Positions 42,621 through 52,471 of a stretch of DNA of 64,000 nucleotides are shown here, one piece after another. A program made the translations under genes and the position numbers. Under the pieces are notes generated by a model. It made no database searches. It had not been told where the DNA came from and saw nothing but the letters and a program-made list of their open reading frames with translations. Source of the DNA: an uncultured Paracoccaceae bacterium (GTDB lineage: Bacteria > Pseudomonadota > Alphaproteobacteria > Rhodobacterales > Rhodobacteraceae); NCBI GenBank assembly GCA_943787985.1, contig CALSOO010000008.1, positions 69,501 through 133,500 on the forward strand, read 5' to 3'. Within the stretch, counting starts at the first letter, position 1. Each line of letters begins with the position of its first letter.

Positions 42621-43850
42621 GTGAACAACGCCGCCCCCAAAGCCATTGCCGTCAACAAGGCCGTCAATGACGTTATCCGAAATGACAGGGGGCGGCTGAT
42701 GGCCGGTTTGGTGTCCCGATTGGGCGATTTCCAACTGGCAGAAGATGCTTTGCAAGATGCGGCCATCTCGGCGCTAAAGCACTGGGGGCGATCCGGCATC
42801 CCTGACAATCCAACCGCTTGGCTGATGAAGGCATCTTTTAACAAAGGGATCGACAGGATCCGTAAATCAAACCGCGAAGGTCAAAAGGCAAAGGACCTTA
42901 GCCTGATCATAGAAGATAAAGAAACCATGCACGCCTCAGAAGAAATCCCCGACGAACGGTTGCGGTTGATTTTTACCTGCTGCCACCCCGCCCTAGAAGA
43001 GAAATCCCGCATCGCTTTGACCCTACGCACCGTGTGCAACCTGAACACACGCGAAATCTCGGATGCGTTTCTGGACACCGAGACCACCATGGGACAGCGT
43101 CTGTCGCGATCCAAGGCCAAGATTAAGTCCAAAGGCATCGGCTTTGCCGTACCCGGGCCAGAGCAATGGGCAGAACGGCTAAACACCGTATTGTCGACCC
43201 TCTATCTCATCTTCACCACAGGCTATGTTTTTGGCGATACCGGCTCCCGGAACCTTTGCCTAGAAGGCATGTTCCTGATGCGACTGCTGGATCGGCTTCA
43301 ACCAGAGGACGCTGAAGTCGAAGGCGCGTTGGCGCTGATGCTGTTGACCCAATCGCGCAACACAGCCCGTGTTTCCACAAGCGGCGCAACAGTGCCAGAC
43401 TCGGAGCAGGATCACGCATTATGGGATGCAGAATTGTTGCAAGAAGGCCAAGAGCTTTTGGCGCGCGCCGTTCAGCGCCGAACCCCTGGCCCGTTCCAGA
43501 TCAAAGCGGCGATTGCCGATTGCCACATGGAAGCCCCTGAACCTGACTGGGCGCAAATGTTGCTGCTCTACCAATCGTTATGGCGGTTCGAGCCAACGCC
43601 TGTGGTCGCGTTGAACTGGGCAGTTGTTCTTGCCGAAACGGGACAAGCCGATCTGGCCATGCAAAAGCTAACCGAGCTAAAAGACGTTCTGGGCGAGTTT
43701 CAACCGTGGCATGCTGCGAGCGCGAGTGTGTTGCGAAAACTGAACCAGCCGGAACAAGCAGCGCAGGCCTACGCCGAAGCTATTGATCGCGCACCAACCG
43801 AAGCTGATCGCCTGTTTTTGCAACACAAGATGAAACATCTGCGCACTTAG
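42621..43850 (+). CDS. ECF-type RNA polymerase sigma factor, ECF42 group
   Basis: 409 residues. Region sigma2 (residues about 20-85: GDFQLAEDALQDAAISALKHW) and sigma4 (about 110-165: LTLRTVCNLNTREISDAFL, TTMGQRLSRSKAKI). A long C-terminal extension with TPR-like helices (WAVVLAETGQADLAMQKL, AAQAYAEAIDRAP) defines the ECF42 class. These lack an anti-sigma factor and are linked to YCII/DGPF genes, exactly as here. It likely directs transcription of its own small operon. Confidence 0.92.
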   Translation: MNNAAPKAIAVNKAVNDVIRNDRGRLMAGLVSRLGDFQLAEDALQDAAISALKHWGRSGIPDNPTAWLMKASFNKGIDRIRKSNREGQKAKDLSLIIEDKETMHASEEIPDERLRLIFTCCHPALEEKSRIALTLRTVCNLNTREISDAFLDTETTMGQRLSRSKAKIKSKGIGFAVPGPEQWAERLNTVLSTLYLIFTTGYVFGDTGSRNLCLEGMFLMRLLDRLQPEDAEVEGALALMLLTQSRNTARVSTSGATVPDSEQDHALWDAELLQEGQELLARAVQRRTPGPFQIKAAIADCHMEAPEPDWAQMLLLYQSLWRFEPTPVVALNWAVVLAETGQADLAMQKLTELKDVLGEFQPWHAASASVLRKLNQPEQAAQAYAEAIDRAPTEADRLFLQHKMKHLRT

Positions 43851-44081
43851 AGGCCTCGCGTTCTGCAACTCAACAGATGCTTTTCGGTACGGCCAAAACT
43901 CTGTCGAAGCATTCATTGACATCCAAGCAGCGAACGACCGCATAGTCCCCGCTCTCGGTTGGTTGGTGCAAGATGCGACGAAGGGTCGGTCAGAAATCCA
44001 CGGATATCGACAACATTGAATGGCCGCTTCCGCGGCCAAAGCCAGAGCGCAGAGCGCAGGACATGGGACGCCATGATCCAA
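43851..44081. other. Intergenic stretch
   Basis: No gene recognised. Contains a perfect hairpin TGGCCGC-TTCC-GCGGCCA (44021-44038) without a T-run, possibly the end of the sigma-factor transcript. Confidence 0.45.
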
Positions 44082-44109
44082 AAAAGGGGCCGCCAAAGCG
44101 CCCCCTTTT
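44082..44109. terminator. Bidirectional terminator between ECF42 and trpB
   Basis: AAAAGGGG...CGC-CAAA-GCG...CCCCTTTT: an 11-bp stem with one mismatch, A-run on one side and T-run on the other. It serves trpB (minus) and possibly the plus-strand genes. Confidence 0.8.
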
Positions 44110-44145
44110 CAGACCTGTTGTGACAGGAAATTCTTTAGGAAAGTT

Positions 44146-45378
44146 TCAAACGAACTCGCCCATGTCAAAGTCCAGCGCGCGTGCGACCGTAAAGATGTCT
44201 TTGTCCCCGCGTCCGCACATGTTCATGCAGATGATGTGATCCGCAGGCAATGTCGGTGCAATTTTCATCACATGGGCCAGCGCGTGGGAGGGTTCAAGTG
44301 CGGGAATGATCCCCTCGAGCGTGCAGCACAATTGGAATGCGTCAAGCGCTTCAACATCGGTGATCGACACATATTGCGCGCGGCCGATGTCGTGCAACCA
44401 TGCGTGCTCCGGCCCGATGCCGGGGTAATCCAGCCCCGCCGAAATCGAGAAACCTTCGAGGATCTGACCGTCGTCGTCTTGCAACAGATAGGTGCGGTTG
44501 CCGTGCAATACGCCCGGGCGACCGCCGGTCAGAGAGGCACAATGCTCCATCTTGGCGTTCACGCCTTTGCCGCCGGCCTCGACACCGATGATGCCGACCT
44601 CTTTGTCGTCCAGAAACGGGAAAAACAGGCCCATCGCGTTGGACCCGCCACCGATGGCGGCGATCAATGTGTCGGGGAACCGCCCTTCGGCCGCGACCAT
44701 TTGTTCGCGCACTTCCTTGCCGATGATGCTTTGGAAGTCGCGCACCATGGCGGGGTATGGATGTGGCCCCGCGACTGTGCCGATGCAATAGAACGTGTCA
44801 TCGACGTTGGTCACCCAGTCACGCAACGCGTCGTTCATCGCGTCTTTCAACGTGCCACGGCCCGAGGTTACGGGGATGACTTCGGCGCCCAACAGACGCA
44901 TGCGGAAAACGTTCGGAGCTTGGCGCTCTACATCATGGGCGCCCATGTAAACCACACATTTCAAACCGAATTTCGCGCAAACTGTCGCCGTGGCCACGCC
45001 GTGTTGGCCCGCGCCTGTCTCTGCGATGATGCGGCTTTTGCCCATGCGACGGGCCAGAATGATCTGCCCCAAAACATTGTTGATCTTATGCGCGCCGGTG
45101 TGGTTCAGCTCGTCGCGCTTCATATAGACTTTGGCACCGCCAAGGTGCTCTGTCAGACGCTCCGCGAAATACAAAGGCGACGGGCGACCCACGTAGTTGG
45201 TCCACAGATCATTCATTTCCGCCCAGAAACTGTCGTCGGTTTTGGCCTTTTCGTACTCTTCTTCAAGGCTCAAAATCAAAGGCATCAAGGTCTCGGACAC
45301 AAAGCGCCCACCGAAATCGCCAAAGCGGCCGTTTTCGTCAGGGCCGGTCATGAAGGAATTGAAAAGGTCATTTGCCAT
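44146..45378 (-). CDS. trpB: Tryptophan synthase beta chain
   Basis: 410 residues, PLP enzyme. Schiff-base K98 in [34 protein letters not shown] phosphate loop [28 protein letters not shown]. Condenses indole and serine to tryptophan. ATG 45378 has GGGAG 8 bases upstream. Last gene of the trpF-hyp-trpB string; trpA is distant. Confidence 0.97.
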   Translation of the reverse strand: MANDLFNSFMTGPDENGRFGDFGGRFVSETLMPLILSLEEEYEKAKTDDSFWAEMNDLWTNYVGRPSPLYFAERLTEHLGGAKVYMKRDELNHTGAHKINNVLGQIILARRMGKSRIIAETGAGQHGVATATVCAKFGLKCVVYMGAHDVERQAPNVFRMRLLGAEVIPVTSGRGTLKDAMNDALRDWVTNVDDTFYCIGTVAGPHPYPAMVRDFQSIIGKEVREQMVAAEGRFPDTLIAAIGGGSNAMGLFFPFLDDKEVGIIGVEAGGKGVNAKMEHCASLTGGRPGVLHGNRTYLLQDDDGQILEGFSISAGLDYPGIGPEHAWLHDIGRAQYVSITDVEALDAFQLCCTLEGIIPALEPSHALAHVMKIAPTLPADHIICMNMCGRGDKDIFTVARALDFDMGEFV

Positions 45379-45486
45379 TGCTGCAGCTCCCTTGCGCGTT
45401 GCAGGCAATGGGTAGCGTGAAGTGCAATCAGGGTAAAGCGCGCAGGCGCATATTTCGCCGTAAACGCTGCTATTTCAATGCGGGAC

Positions 45487-45816
45487 CTAGCGGCACAGGA
45501 CCTGCGTAAAGACGCCAATGCAACTTTGTGCAACATCGCGCCCAAAGCGGACAGTGATGGCGGAATAGAAATAGCGGTTGTCATGCTCCACATCCATCAA
45601 CGAGCGGATGAAACCCGCGCAGGCCGTGCGCCCCAGTTGGCATGCGCCTGCGATCAACTGCAACGCGGGTTCGCCCTGTGTGGACGGATCAAACCCGTCA
45701 ATTTCACTGAGCAGCCGCGCCTCGATCACGTCCTCAACGTCGGCCGTGCTCGGGTTGGTCACAAAAGAGCCCATGATCAGGACCAGACACACCGCGAGGA
45801 TAAATTTGAAGTTCAT
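45487..45816 (-). CDS. Small exported hypothetical protein
   Basis: 109 residues. N-terminal signal-like segment [19 protein letters not shown] then a soluble part with four cysteines ([26 protein letters not shown]) that could form disulfides. No family recognised. ATG overlaps the trpF stop (ATGA), so it is probably a real gene translated with trpF, between trpF and trpB. Confidence 0.6.
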   Translation of the reverse strand: MNFKFILAVCLVLIMGSFVTNPSTADVEDVIEARLLSEIDGFDPSTQGEPALQLIAGACQLGRTACAGFIRSLMDVEHDNRYFYSAITVRFGRDVAQSCIGVFTQVLCR

Positions 45817-46463
45817 ACGCCCTGCGCCTGTGCGACAAAATCCGCGATCATTGCGGCGTCTTTGACCCCCGGTGCGCTTTCCACGCCGGAAGCCACATCA
45901 ACCTGTCGCGCGCCCGTGCGCGCCACGGCTTCAGCAACATTTTCAGGGGTCAGGCCGCCTGCCAGCATCCACGGCTTGCGCCAGTATTTGCGCGCCGCCA
46001 GCAAACTCCAGTCAAAGGCCAAACCGTTGCCCCCCGGCAGCACCGCGTCCTTGGGGGCCTTGGCATCCACCAATATCTGGTCCGCCACCGCCTCAAAACT
46101 GTCGATGCGGGCCACGTCCTGCGCTGTGGCCACGCCCACCACCTTGATGACGGGCAAACCAAAACGGGCGCGGATTTCGGCTGTGCGTTCAGGGGTTTCC
46201 CCGCCGTGAAGCTGCAAAAAGTCCAGTGGGACAGTGTCCGTCAACGCCTGCAACATCGCATCGTCGGCGTTCACCACCAGCCCGACTTTGGCCACCCCGA
46301 CAGGGGTTTCCAACGCCAGGGCGCGGGCCACCTCAAAATCGACATAGCGCGGGGATTTGGCAAAAAAGTTGAACCCGATATAGCGACCACCCGCATCCGA
46401 TACGGCATGCACGTCCGCGGGCTGCGTCACACCGCAGATTTTGACGGACAGGATTTCAGACAT
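45813..46463 (-). CDS. trpF: Phosphoribosylanthranilate isomerase
   Basis: 216 residues. Typical Trp[16 protein letters not shown] with active-site Cys, [24 protein letters not shown], catalytic Asp in [24 protein letters not shown]. Third step of tryptophan synthesis after anthranilate. Part of the minus-strand ihfB-lapA-trpF-hyp-trpB string, the conserved rhodobacteral neighbourhood. Confidence 0.96.
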   Translation of the reverse strand: MSEILSVKICGVTQPADVHAVSDAGGRYIGFNFFAKSPRYVDFEVARALALETPVGVAKVGLVVNADDAMLQALTDTVPLDFLQLHGGETPERTAEIRARFGLPVIKVVGVATAQDVARIDSFEAVADQILVDAKAPKDAVLPGGNGLAFDWSLLAARKYWRKPWMLAGGLTPENVAEAVARTGARQVDVASGVESAPGVKDAAMIADFVAQAQGV

Positions 46464-46471
46464 CAGACGGC

Positions 46472-46822
46472 TCAGCTGGCCTTGTCCAAAAGGGCAAGAA
46501 CCTCGTCTTTGCCTTCGTGCTTTTCACCTTTGAGACGGTCAATTTCCCGCTCAAGACGGCGCAGATGACGGGCTTGTTTGGCCGCTTCGGCACGGTCGCC
46601 GTACTCACGGATGTATTCCCAAATCAGCCCCACAATCAGACCGGCCAGAATACCGCCCAGAATGACCGCAAACAGCGGCATCTGGATCGAAGGATTGACG
46701 GCAAAAAATCCTGCCACTTCATTGGGCAGAACTTTGAGGGTGACCATCTCGCGATTGGCCATCGCAACAGCAATCAGTGCAATCGCGAAAAACGCAATGC
46801 AAGCGTAGCGGATGTAGCGCAT
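46472..46822 (-). CDS. lapA: LapA/DUF1049 family membrane protein
   Basis: 116 residues. Two hydrophobic segments (about 5-22 and 52-70) followed by a charged coiled-coil tail ([21 protein letters not shown]). LapA of gammaproteobacteria assists lipopolysaccharide assembly control. Starts inside the ihfB stop (TGATG), translational coupling. ATG 46822 preferred to TTG 46825. Confidence 0.85.
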   Translation of the reverse strand: MRYIRYACIAFFAIALIAVAMANREMVTLKVLPNEVAGFFAVNPSIQMPLFAVILGGILAGLIVGLIWEYIREYGDRAEAAKQARHLRRLEREIDRLKGEKHEGKDEVLALLDKAS

Positions 46823-47106
46823 CAAGCTTTCCCGTTCAGACGATCGCGCAGAAGCTTGCCCGTTTTAAAGAACGGCACATGTTTCTCTTCGACATTGACC
46901 GTCTCGCCTGTGCGAGGATTGCGGCCAATGCGCGCATCACGTTGCTTGACTGAAAACGCTCCGAAACCACGCAATTCGACCCGGTCACCGCGCGCCATGG
47001 CAGCAGTCACTTCGTCAAAAATGGTGTTCACGATACGCTCTACGTCTCGCTGATACAGATGTGGATTGTCGTCCGCGATTTGCTGGATCAGTTCAGACCG
47101 GATCAT
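46822..47106 (-). CDS. ihfB: Integration host factor beta subunit
   Basis: 94 residues. HU/IHF fold: [47 protein letters not shown] with the DNA-intercalating proline region [11 protein letters not shown] bends DNA at specific sites as an alpha/beta heterodimer. First gene of the trpF-containing string. Confidence 0.96.
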   Translation of the reverse strand: MIRSELIQQIADDNPHLYQRDVERIVNTIFDEVTAAMARGDRVELRGFGAFSVKQRDARIGRNPRTGETVNVEEKHVPFFKTGKLLRDRLNGKA

Positions 47107-47350
47107 ATGTGTTCCCCCCGGAGCAGTGGTGTTGGCATTAACAAGACTATAGGGCGGTTTTCACAAAGCGGAAATAGCGCGATTTCCTATTCAGCCGTTT
47201 TTTGCCCCCCGAACACCCTGTTTGTGCACGGTATTTCTGCACAATGCCCGATTATTGAGATTGCCGGGTATGCATCCTCCGCACAAGAGCTATTGATTCG
47301 GTGCATCTTTCTCACGGTTATGCAAAGCACAGGCACGCGCGTTTTCGCCC
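47107..47350. other. Intergenic region upstream of ihfB
   Basis: No gene recognised; presumed promoter region for ihfB and 3' end of the RTX gene. No individual element could be assigned. Confidence 0.4.
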
Positions 47351-48235
47351 TTAGTAGAACAACAGCTCCACCTGAATGTCGGGAATGTCAGCGGCCACCA
47401 AACCTTGCAACACCGCCAGATCTTCGTCCTCGACGCGGGCTACAACACCACCGGACGTACTGTCAAAACGGAACGTGACACTCTGGTCCATCCCGCCATT
47501 GCTGAACAGGGTCAATACATCGTCCTGGGTGTCAAAGTCGGTGATCTGGACGGTGTCCTGTACGCGGGCCGTGTCTGTGACAACCACAAAGTCATCATCC
47601 CCCGTGCCACCCGTCATCTCGTCACCGTCATCACCGGTCAGGACGTCGTTGCCGACACCACCATTCAGCGTATCTGCAGAACCGAAGTCGCCCTTAGGGT
47701 CGTACGACTCGTCAAAGCGCAGCCCGTCAATGGCCAGCAACGCGTCATCCCCCACATCCCCGAACATTGTGTTCGAGCCCGAGACATCCACAATAATGTC
47801 ATCCCCGGCCCCACCACGCACAAAATCATCGCCTTGCATTGTGGTGGTGTCGGTGACCGTCAGGAAATTCGACACATCGTCGCCAGCCCCCATAAAGATA
47901 CGGTCGTCACCTTCGCCGTTGTAGATGGTGTCATCGTCTTCCTGACCATACTGCACGTCGTCGCCGGTGCCGCCGTCAATCACATCATCGCCGTCACCGC
48001 CCAGAACAGTGTCATCGCCGCCGTTGCCCACCAATAGGTTGTCAAAGGCATTGGCCTGCACAACGACGCCTTCGTCGGATCCGATATAGACGTCCTCATC
48101 ATCGCGCAGCTCAACAGTGTCGCCATCCTCTTCGGCAATTTCCCGAACCTCCGGATCATCACCGTCGTCACCGTCGTCACCGGACAACCCGAACGCCAAA
48201 CCAAACATCAATGGAATAAGTATCAATCCGAACAT
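47351..48235 (-). CDS. RTX-type calcium-binding exported protein
   Basis: 294 residues. N-terminal hydrophobic segment (MFGLILIPLMFGLAFGL) then a highly acidic run (SGDDGDDGDDPEV). Hemolysin-type nonapeptide repeats GGxGxDxxx follow: GNGGDDTVLGGDGDDVIDGG, NGEGDDRIFMGAGDDV, GGAGDDIIVD, GGVGNDVLTGDDGD, GGTGDDDF. Binds Ca2+; usually a type I secretion substrate, yet here the membrane segment could anchor it. ATG 48235 follows GAGGTG. Sits between rpsA and ihfB, where it interrupts the conserved order. Confidence 0.85.
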   Translation of the reverse strand: MFGLILIPLMFGLAFGLSGDDGDDGDDPEVREIAEEDGDTVELRDDEDVYIGSDEGVVVQANAFDNLLVGNGGDDTVLGGDGDDVIDGGTGDDVQYGQEDDDTIYNGEGDDRIFMGAGDDVSNFLTVTDTTTMQGDDFVRGGAGDDIIVDVSGSNTMFGDVGDDALLAIDGLRFDESYDPKGDFGSADTLNGGVGNDVLTGDDGDEMTGGTGDDDFVVVTDTARVQDTVQITDFDTQDDVLTLFSNGGMDQSVTFRFDSTSGGVVARVEDEDLAVLQGLVAADIPDIQVELLFY

Positions 48236-48390
48236 GTAGCGCACCTCTATCGCGTCTTTGGACCGTTAGAGCGCCGAAGGGACAGAAAGTCAAAATTTAT
48301 TAAAAACAGTCGCTTAAGCGGATTTAGTGGGTCCGAAACTTTCAAATTGTGCGCAAATTACGAGCAATCCACCGGGTTTGGTAAACCAAC

Positions 48391-48430
48391 AAAAAAGGGC
48401 CCCGCACAGTGCTGTGCGAGGCCCCTGTTT
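48391..48430 (-). terminator. Terminator of rpsA
   Basis: On the minus strand a stem GGGCC(T)CGCACAG-CA-CTGTGCG(G)GGCCC is followed by TTTTTT. Twelve paired bases with one mismatch; starts 16 bases after the reconstructed rpsA stop. Confidence 0.9.
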
Positions 48431-48445
48431 TGAAACGCTGTCGAC

Positions 48446-50121
48446 TTAGTCGTCAGATGGCTTCAGTGCCGCACCAAGGATATCGCCCAAGGATGCACCG
48501 GAGTCAGAGGAACCATACTGTTCCACGGCTTCTTTCTCTTCAGCGATTTCACGCGCTTTGATGGAGACGCCCAAGACGGGTGCTTTGTGTCCACGTTTGT
48601 GATGCGCACGTCGACTTTGTCACCAACAGAGAAACGCTCCGGGCGCTGCTCTGCACGGTCACGGGACAGATCGGAGCGACGGATGAAGGATTTCATGCCT
48701 TCATATTCGCACTCAATGCCGCCTTCTTCGATGGCTGTCACAGTCACAGTCACGATGGAACCGCGCTTCACGCCGCCCACTGCTTCTGCGAACTTGTCGC
48801 CGCCGACAGCCTTTGATGGAGAGCGAGATGCGCTCTTTCTCAACGTCAACTTCGGAGACAACCGCCTGAACAATGTCGTTCTTGTGGTAGCTCTGGATGG
48901 CTTCTTCGCCGCGCTCGTCCCATGACAGGTCGGAGAGGTGAACCATGCCGTCGATGTCGCCTGGCAGGCCAATGAACAAACCGAATTCGGTGATGTTTTT
49001 GACTTCGCCTTCGACTTCTGTGCCCTCTGGGTGTGTTTCTGCAAACACTTCCCATGGGTTGCGCATGGTCTGCTTGAGACCAAGGGAAACGCGACGCTTG
49101 GCGCCATCGATTTCCAGAACCATGACTTCGACTTCTTGGGACGTAGACACGATCTTGCCCGGGTGTACGTTCTTTTTGGTCCAGGACATTTCGGACACGT
49201 GAACGAGACCCTCAACACCGGCTCCAGCTCAACAAAGGCGCCGTAATCGGTGATGTTGGTCACGCGGCCAGTGTGCGTGGATTCCAGCGGGTACTTCGCC
49301 GCAACCAGATCCCATGGATCTTCTTGCAACTGCTTCATGCCCAAGGAGATGCGGTGTGTCTCTTTGTTGATCTTGATGACCTGAACCTTGATCGTCTCGC
49401 CAATTGTCAGGATCTCGGAAGGGTGGTTCACACGGCGCCATGCCATGTCTGTGACGTGCAGCAAGCCGTCAACGCCGCCCAGATCAACAAACGCACCGTA
49501 TTCGGTGATGTTCTTGACCACACCGTCAACGTTCTGGCCTTCGGCAGGTTGCCGATGACTTCAGCACGCTGCTCGGCACGGGACTCTTCGAGGATCGCAC
49601 GACGGGAGACAACGATGTTGCCACGGCGACGGTCCATCTTCAGAATCTGGAACGGCTGCTTGAGACCCATCAATGGGCCTGCGTCACGCACAGGGCGCAC
49701 GTCAACCTGAGAACCCGGAAGGAACGCAACCGCGCCGCCCAGATCAACCGTAAAGCCACCTTTAACGCGGCCAAAGATTGCGCCTTCGACGCGCTCTTCT
49801 GCTGCGTATGCTTTTTCCAGACGATCCCAGGCTTCTTCACGGCGCGCCATCTCACGAGAGATAACCGCTTCGCCGCGGGAGTTTTCGACCTGAGCGCAGG
49901 AAGACTTCGACTTCGTCGCCAACTTCAATTTTGGGAGCTTCGCCAGGATCTGCGAATTCTTTAAGCTCAACGCGGCCTTCCATTTTGTAGCCGACGTCGA
50001 TGATGGCTTGGCCCGCTTCAATCGCGATAACCTTGCCTTTAACAACAGAACCCTCTTCGGGGGTGTCCATTTCGAAGCTTTCATTCAAGAGTGCTTCAAA
50101 CTCGTCCATCATATTTGCCAT
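48446..50121 (-). CDS. rpsA: 30S ribosomal protein S1, five frameshifts
   Basis: Six frame pieces join into one S1 protein. Start [19 protein letters not shown] (ATG 50121), stop TAA at 48446 after ...LKPSDD. Repeated S1 RNA-binding domains are visible ([45 protein letters not shown]). Frame changes: one extra base near 49894, one missing near 49546, one missing near 49220, one extra near 48811, one missing near 48583. Correcting these gives 1677 bases = 558 residues, the usual length. S1 is essential for initiation, so these are almost surely sequencing indels. Only the reconstruction is informative; individual frames are not genes. Confidence 0.95.
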
Positions 50122-50371
50122 GTGGCGTGTTTTTCCTAATCTACGTTTATTTTCGGGCCGTGCGGTTGGCTCCGCCGGTCTTGGTTTAGGCCCGCAGGAT
50201 TGCGGGACGGGTTCCATTGGTCAGGTGACATTTTGCGCGAAAAACAAAGAGGGCCGGAAGACTCCGACCCCTGTATGATGAATCGCCTGCGGTGTGTTCA
50301 CCTTGCTGACGTTCGCGCGTATAGCCAGAAATCCCGAATGAGGCAAGGCCAAAGCCTCTTACTTGCGTCTA
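50122..50371. other. Intergenic region upstream of rpsA
   Basis: No gene recognised; likely holds the rpsA promoter and leader. Contains short GC-rich inverted stretches near 50155-50215 not resolved further. Confidence 0.4.
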
Positions 50372-51049
50372 TCAGGTTGGAAATCTGGCATTCAGGAATG
50401 CGAGCCAGATGGGGTTCAAAAACGCAGTTAGTAAAATTTGGCCACATCCGATTGCAATCAAGCCCGCAGCGACGCTCACCCAATGCCGATAAACAGAAAA
50501 ATAGAACAAGAACGCATAAAGCAAAATGATCGCAACCGGCAAAACAATCTCTTGAATAGCGAAAATGATCCGTACATCTGTTTGTTGCACCACACGATCA
50601 TGTTCATCCCAATCAGACATCGAGGAAAAGAAGTCCGTCATACTGAAAAGGTAATAGTCCATGATAAATGATATTCCCAACGTATTGATCGACAAGAAAA
50701 CAGTCATCACGATGAAAAATTTGAAAATTTCGACGAAACTGCCTCTCAATCCACCGAGACGCAAAAGTAGGTGATAAGTCACTGCAACAACCACTATCAA
50801 CGCGAACTGTTGAAGCTGCAAAATGACAAACCAAACTTGCGAAAAGGTTTGATCACCTTCTGCGGACATCTCAACAAACACCAACTGATTAAGCGCCATA
50901 ATTGCGATGAAAAATTGGACCATAAAGCCAAGCAATGCAGCGACATCGACATCATCAACAATGATTCTATACGCCTGCGAAAATCGCTCGATCAGGATTC
51001 CGTATATGGAGAAAAAGACGCCGTAGGACGCAACCAGTTTTTGAATCAT
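50372..51049 (-). CDS. Hypothetical multi-pass membrane protein
   Basis: 225 residues, five or so hydrophobic segments with few motifs. No family recognised; overall layout resembles small Yip1-like integral proteins, but this is weak. Base composition is clearly more A/T-rich than neighbours cmk and rpsA. ATG 51049 chosen over TTG 51067. It lies with the next gene between cmk and rpsA, an insertion into a conserved order. Confidence 0.65.
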   Translation of the reverse strand: MIQKLVASYGVFFSIYGILIERFSQAYRIIVDDVDVAALLGFMVQFFIAIMALNQLVFVEMSAEGDQTFSQVWFVILQLQQFALIVVVAVTYHLLLRLGGLRGSFVEIFKFFIVMTVFLSINTLGISFIMDYYLFSMTDFFSSMSDWDEHDRVVQQTDVRIIFAIQEIVLPVAIILLYAFLFYFSVYRHWVSVAAGLIAIGCGQILLTAFLNPIWLAFLNARFPT

Positions 51050-51137
51050 GCTCTGACAATGCCACAATTATAATGCAGCAACCATTACGCCGAACCGTTT
51101 GTCTGTCAACAGCGGGTGAAGAACCGGTTGCTATAGC

Positions 51138-51701
51138 TCACAACGCCTCACCGCGCTTTTGCAACTCCTCGAACAGCTCACGATAAATCCCGTTGCTGTC
51201 TCCGCCCCCAAAAGTCAGCGCGCCGCCGGAATAGCTTTGCCCATAGGTGCGCGCCACGTTGATGGTCTGCACCAGCGCCGAGATCAGCTGATCCTTTTGC
51301 AAAGACGACAAGGGGTGGATAAAGATCCCCCACAACCGCCCCTGCGCCACCGCATACCGCGCATCCAAGGCGGAATCGAAATTGGCTTGCATCAGGCGCA
51401 TCAATTCCTCTGCATCCAGCCCCTCTGCCGTGCGAATGGGCACCATGGCGCGCATCCGGTCCGCCACAGGGTCCGCGATCACAATCACCGGAATATCGTC
51501 GATGGTGAACTCGATCCCGTTGCCGGAAAACCGCGCGTCTTCGTCCAGCGCCAAAACGATGTCCGCCATACGCTCAAGCGTCATAGCAGGTTCGGCCACG
51601 ACCGCCTCGCTCTGGGTCTGGGCTTGATCTTGGGTTTGATCTTGGGCCACCGCCGGCCCGAACGAGACCGACACAACCATAGCCAATAGCACTGCACGCA
51701 T
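51138..51701 (-). CDS. Exported hypothetical protein
   Basis: 187 residues. Signal peptide MRAVLLAMVVSVSFGPAVAQ ending at AVAQ, then a short Gln/Asp/Thr-rich linker (DQTQDQAQTQ), then a folded domain (LDEDARFSGNGIEFTIDDIPVIVIADPVADRMRAMVPI). The domain is reminiscent of chaperone-like YbjN/CesT proteins (weak impression). Glycine-rich C-terminus GGALTFGGGDSNG. ATG 51701 chosen so that the signal peptide starts properly. Confidence 0.7.
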   Translation of the reverse strand: MRAVLLAMVVSVSFGPAVAQDQTQDQAQTQSEAVVAEPAMTLERMADIVLALDEDARFSGNGIEFTIDDIPVIVIADPVADRMRAMVPIRTAEGLDAEELMRLMQANFDSALDARYAVAQGRLWGIFIHPLSSLQKDQLISALVQTINVARTYGQSYSGGALTFGGGDSNGIYRELFEELQKRGEAL

Positions 51702-51859
51702 CCTGTTTCCTTTCGCGTAAGGTGCCCTCACCCTAGCGGCGCAAATCCACACGCGCGATGCAAACTTTGGTGATGGGTGTTACGACAGCACGCGCCTGTG
51801 CACGCAGCCAAAGCGGGTGGTCGTGATCCGGGACGCGGGAACGCGGCAAACAGACCTGT

Positions 51860-52471
51860 TCAGCGTTTGGACAGGATCGCCTGAATAGAGGCCGCAACAG
51901 CCGCGTCGATCGACATCCCGGAGGTGTCGATCACAACAGCATCCTGTGCGGCACGCATCGGGGCCTCTACACGGTCGGCGTCACGGGCGTCACGGGCACG
52001 GACATCTGCCAACACCTGATCAAGACTGTCAGCCGCCCCCTTTGCGGCCAACTCGGCGTAACGGCGCGCCGCGCGCACTTCGGCGGTGGCGGTGACAAAC
52101 AACTTCGCGGCGGCCTCGGGGCAAATCACCGTGCCGATGTCACGCCCGTCCAAAACGGCCCCCCCCGCACGCGCGGCAAAACTGCGTTGAAAATCAACCA
52201 AAGCAGCGCGAACCTGAGGGATCACAGCGACTTTGCTGGCCGCTTGGGCCACAGCAGAGGTGCGCAAAACATCCGCATCAATATCCTCGGCGCGCAACGT
52301 ATGCGCCACCTCTACAGCGTCACGCCCCAACAGCACTTGGGCACCCACCGCACGGTACAACAGCCCCGTGTCCAGATGGGCAAACCCGAAATGGGCAGCG
52401 ACGGCTTTGGAAATCGTGCCTTTTCCCGCAGCGGCAGGGCCATCAATCGCGACGGTGAAGGCAGCACTCAT
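51860..52471 (-). CDS. cmk: (d)CMP kinase
   Basis: 203 residues. P-loop [12 protein letters not shown] (about 8-19), [36 protein letters not shown]. Phosphorylates CMP and dCMP. Overlaps aroA by 4 bases; normal member of the aroA-cmk-rpsA string. Confidence 0.96.
   Translation of the reverse strand: MSAAFTVAIDGPAAAGKGTISKAVAAHFGFAHLDTGLLYRAVGAQVLLGRDAVEVAHTLRAEDIDADVLRTSAVAQAASKVAVIPQVRAALVDFQRSFAARAGGAVLDGRDIGTVICPEAAAKLFVTATAEVRAARRYAELAAKGAADSLDQVLADVRARDARDADRVEAPMRAAQDAVVIDTSGMSIDAAVAASIQAILSKR

Noticed and set aside
48446-50121. rpsA as a pseudogene
   Set aside because: Three missing and two extra bases cancel to a normal-length S1; the gene is essential and no second copy is seen.
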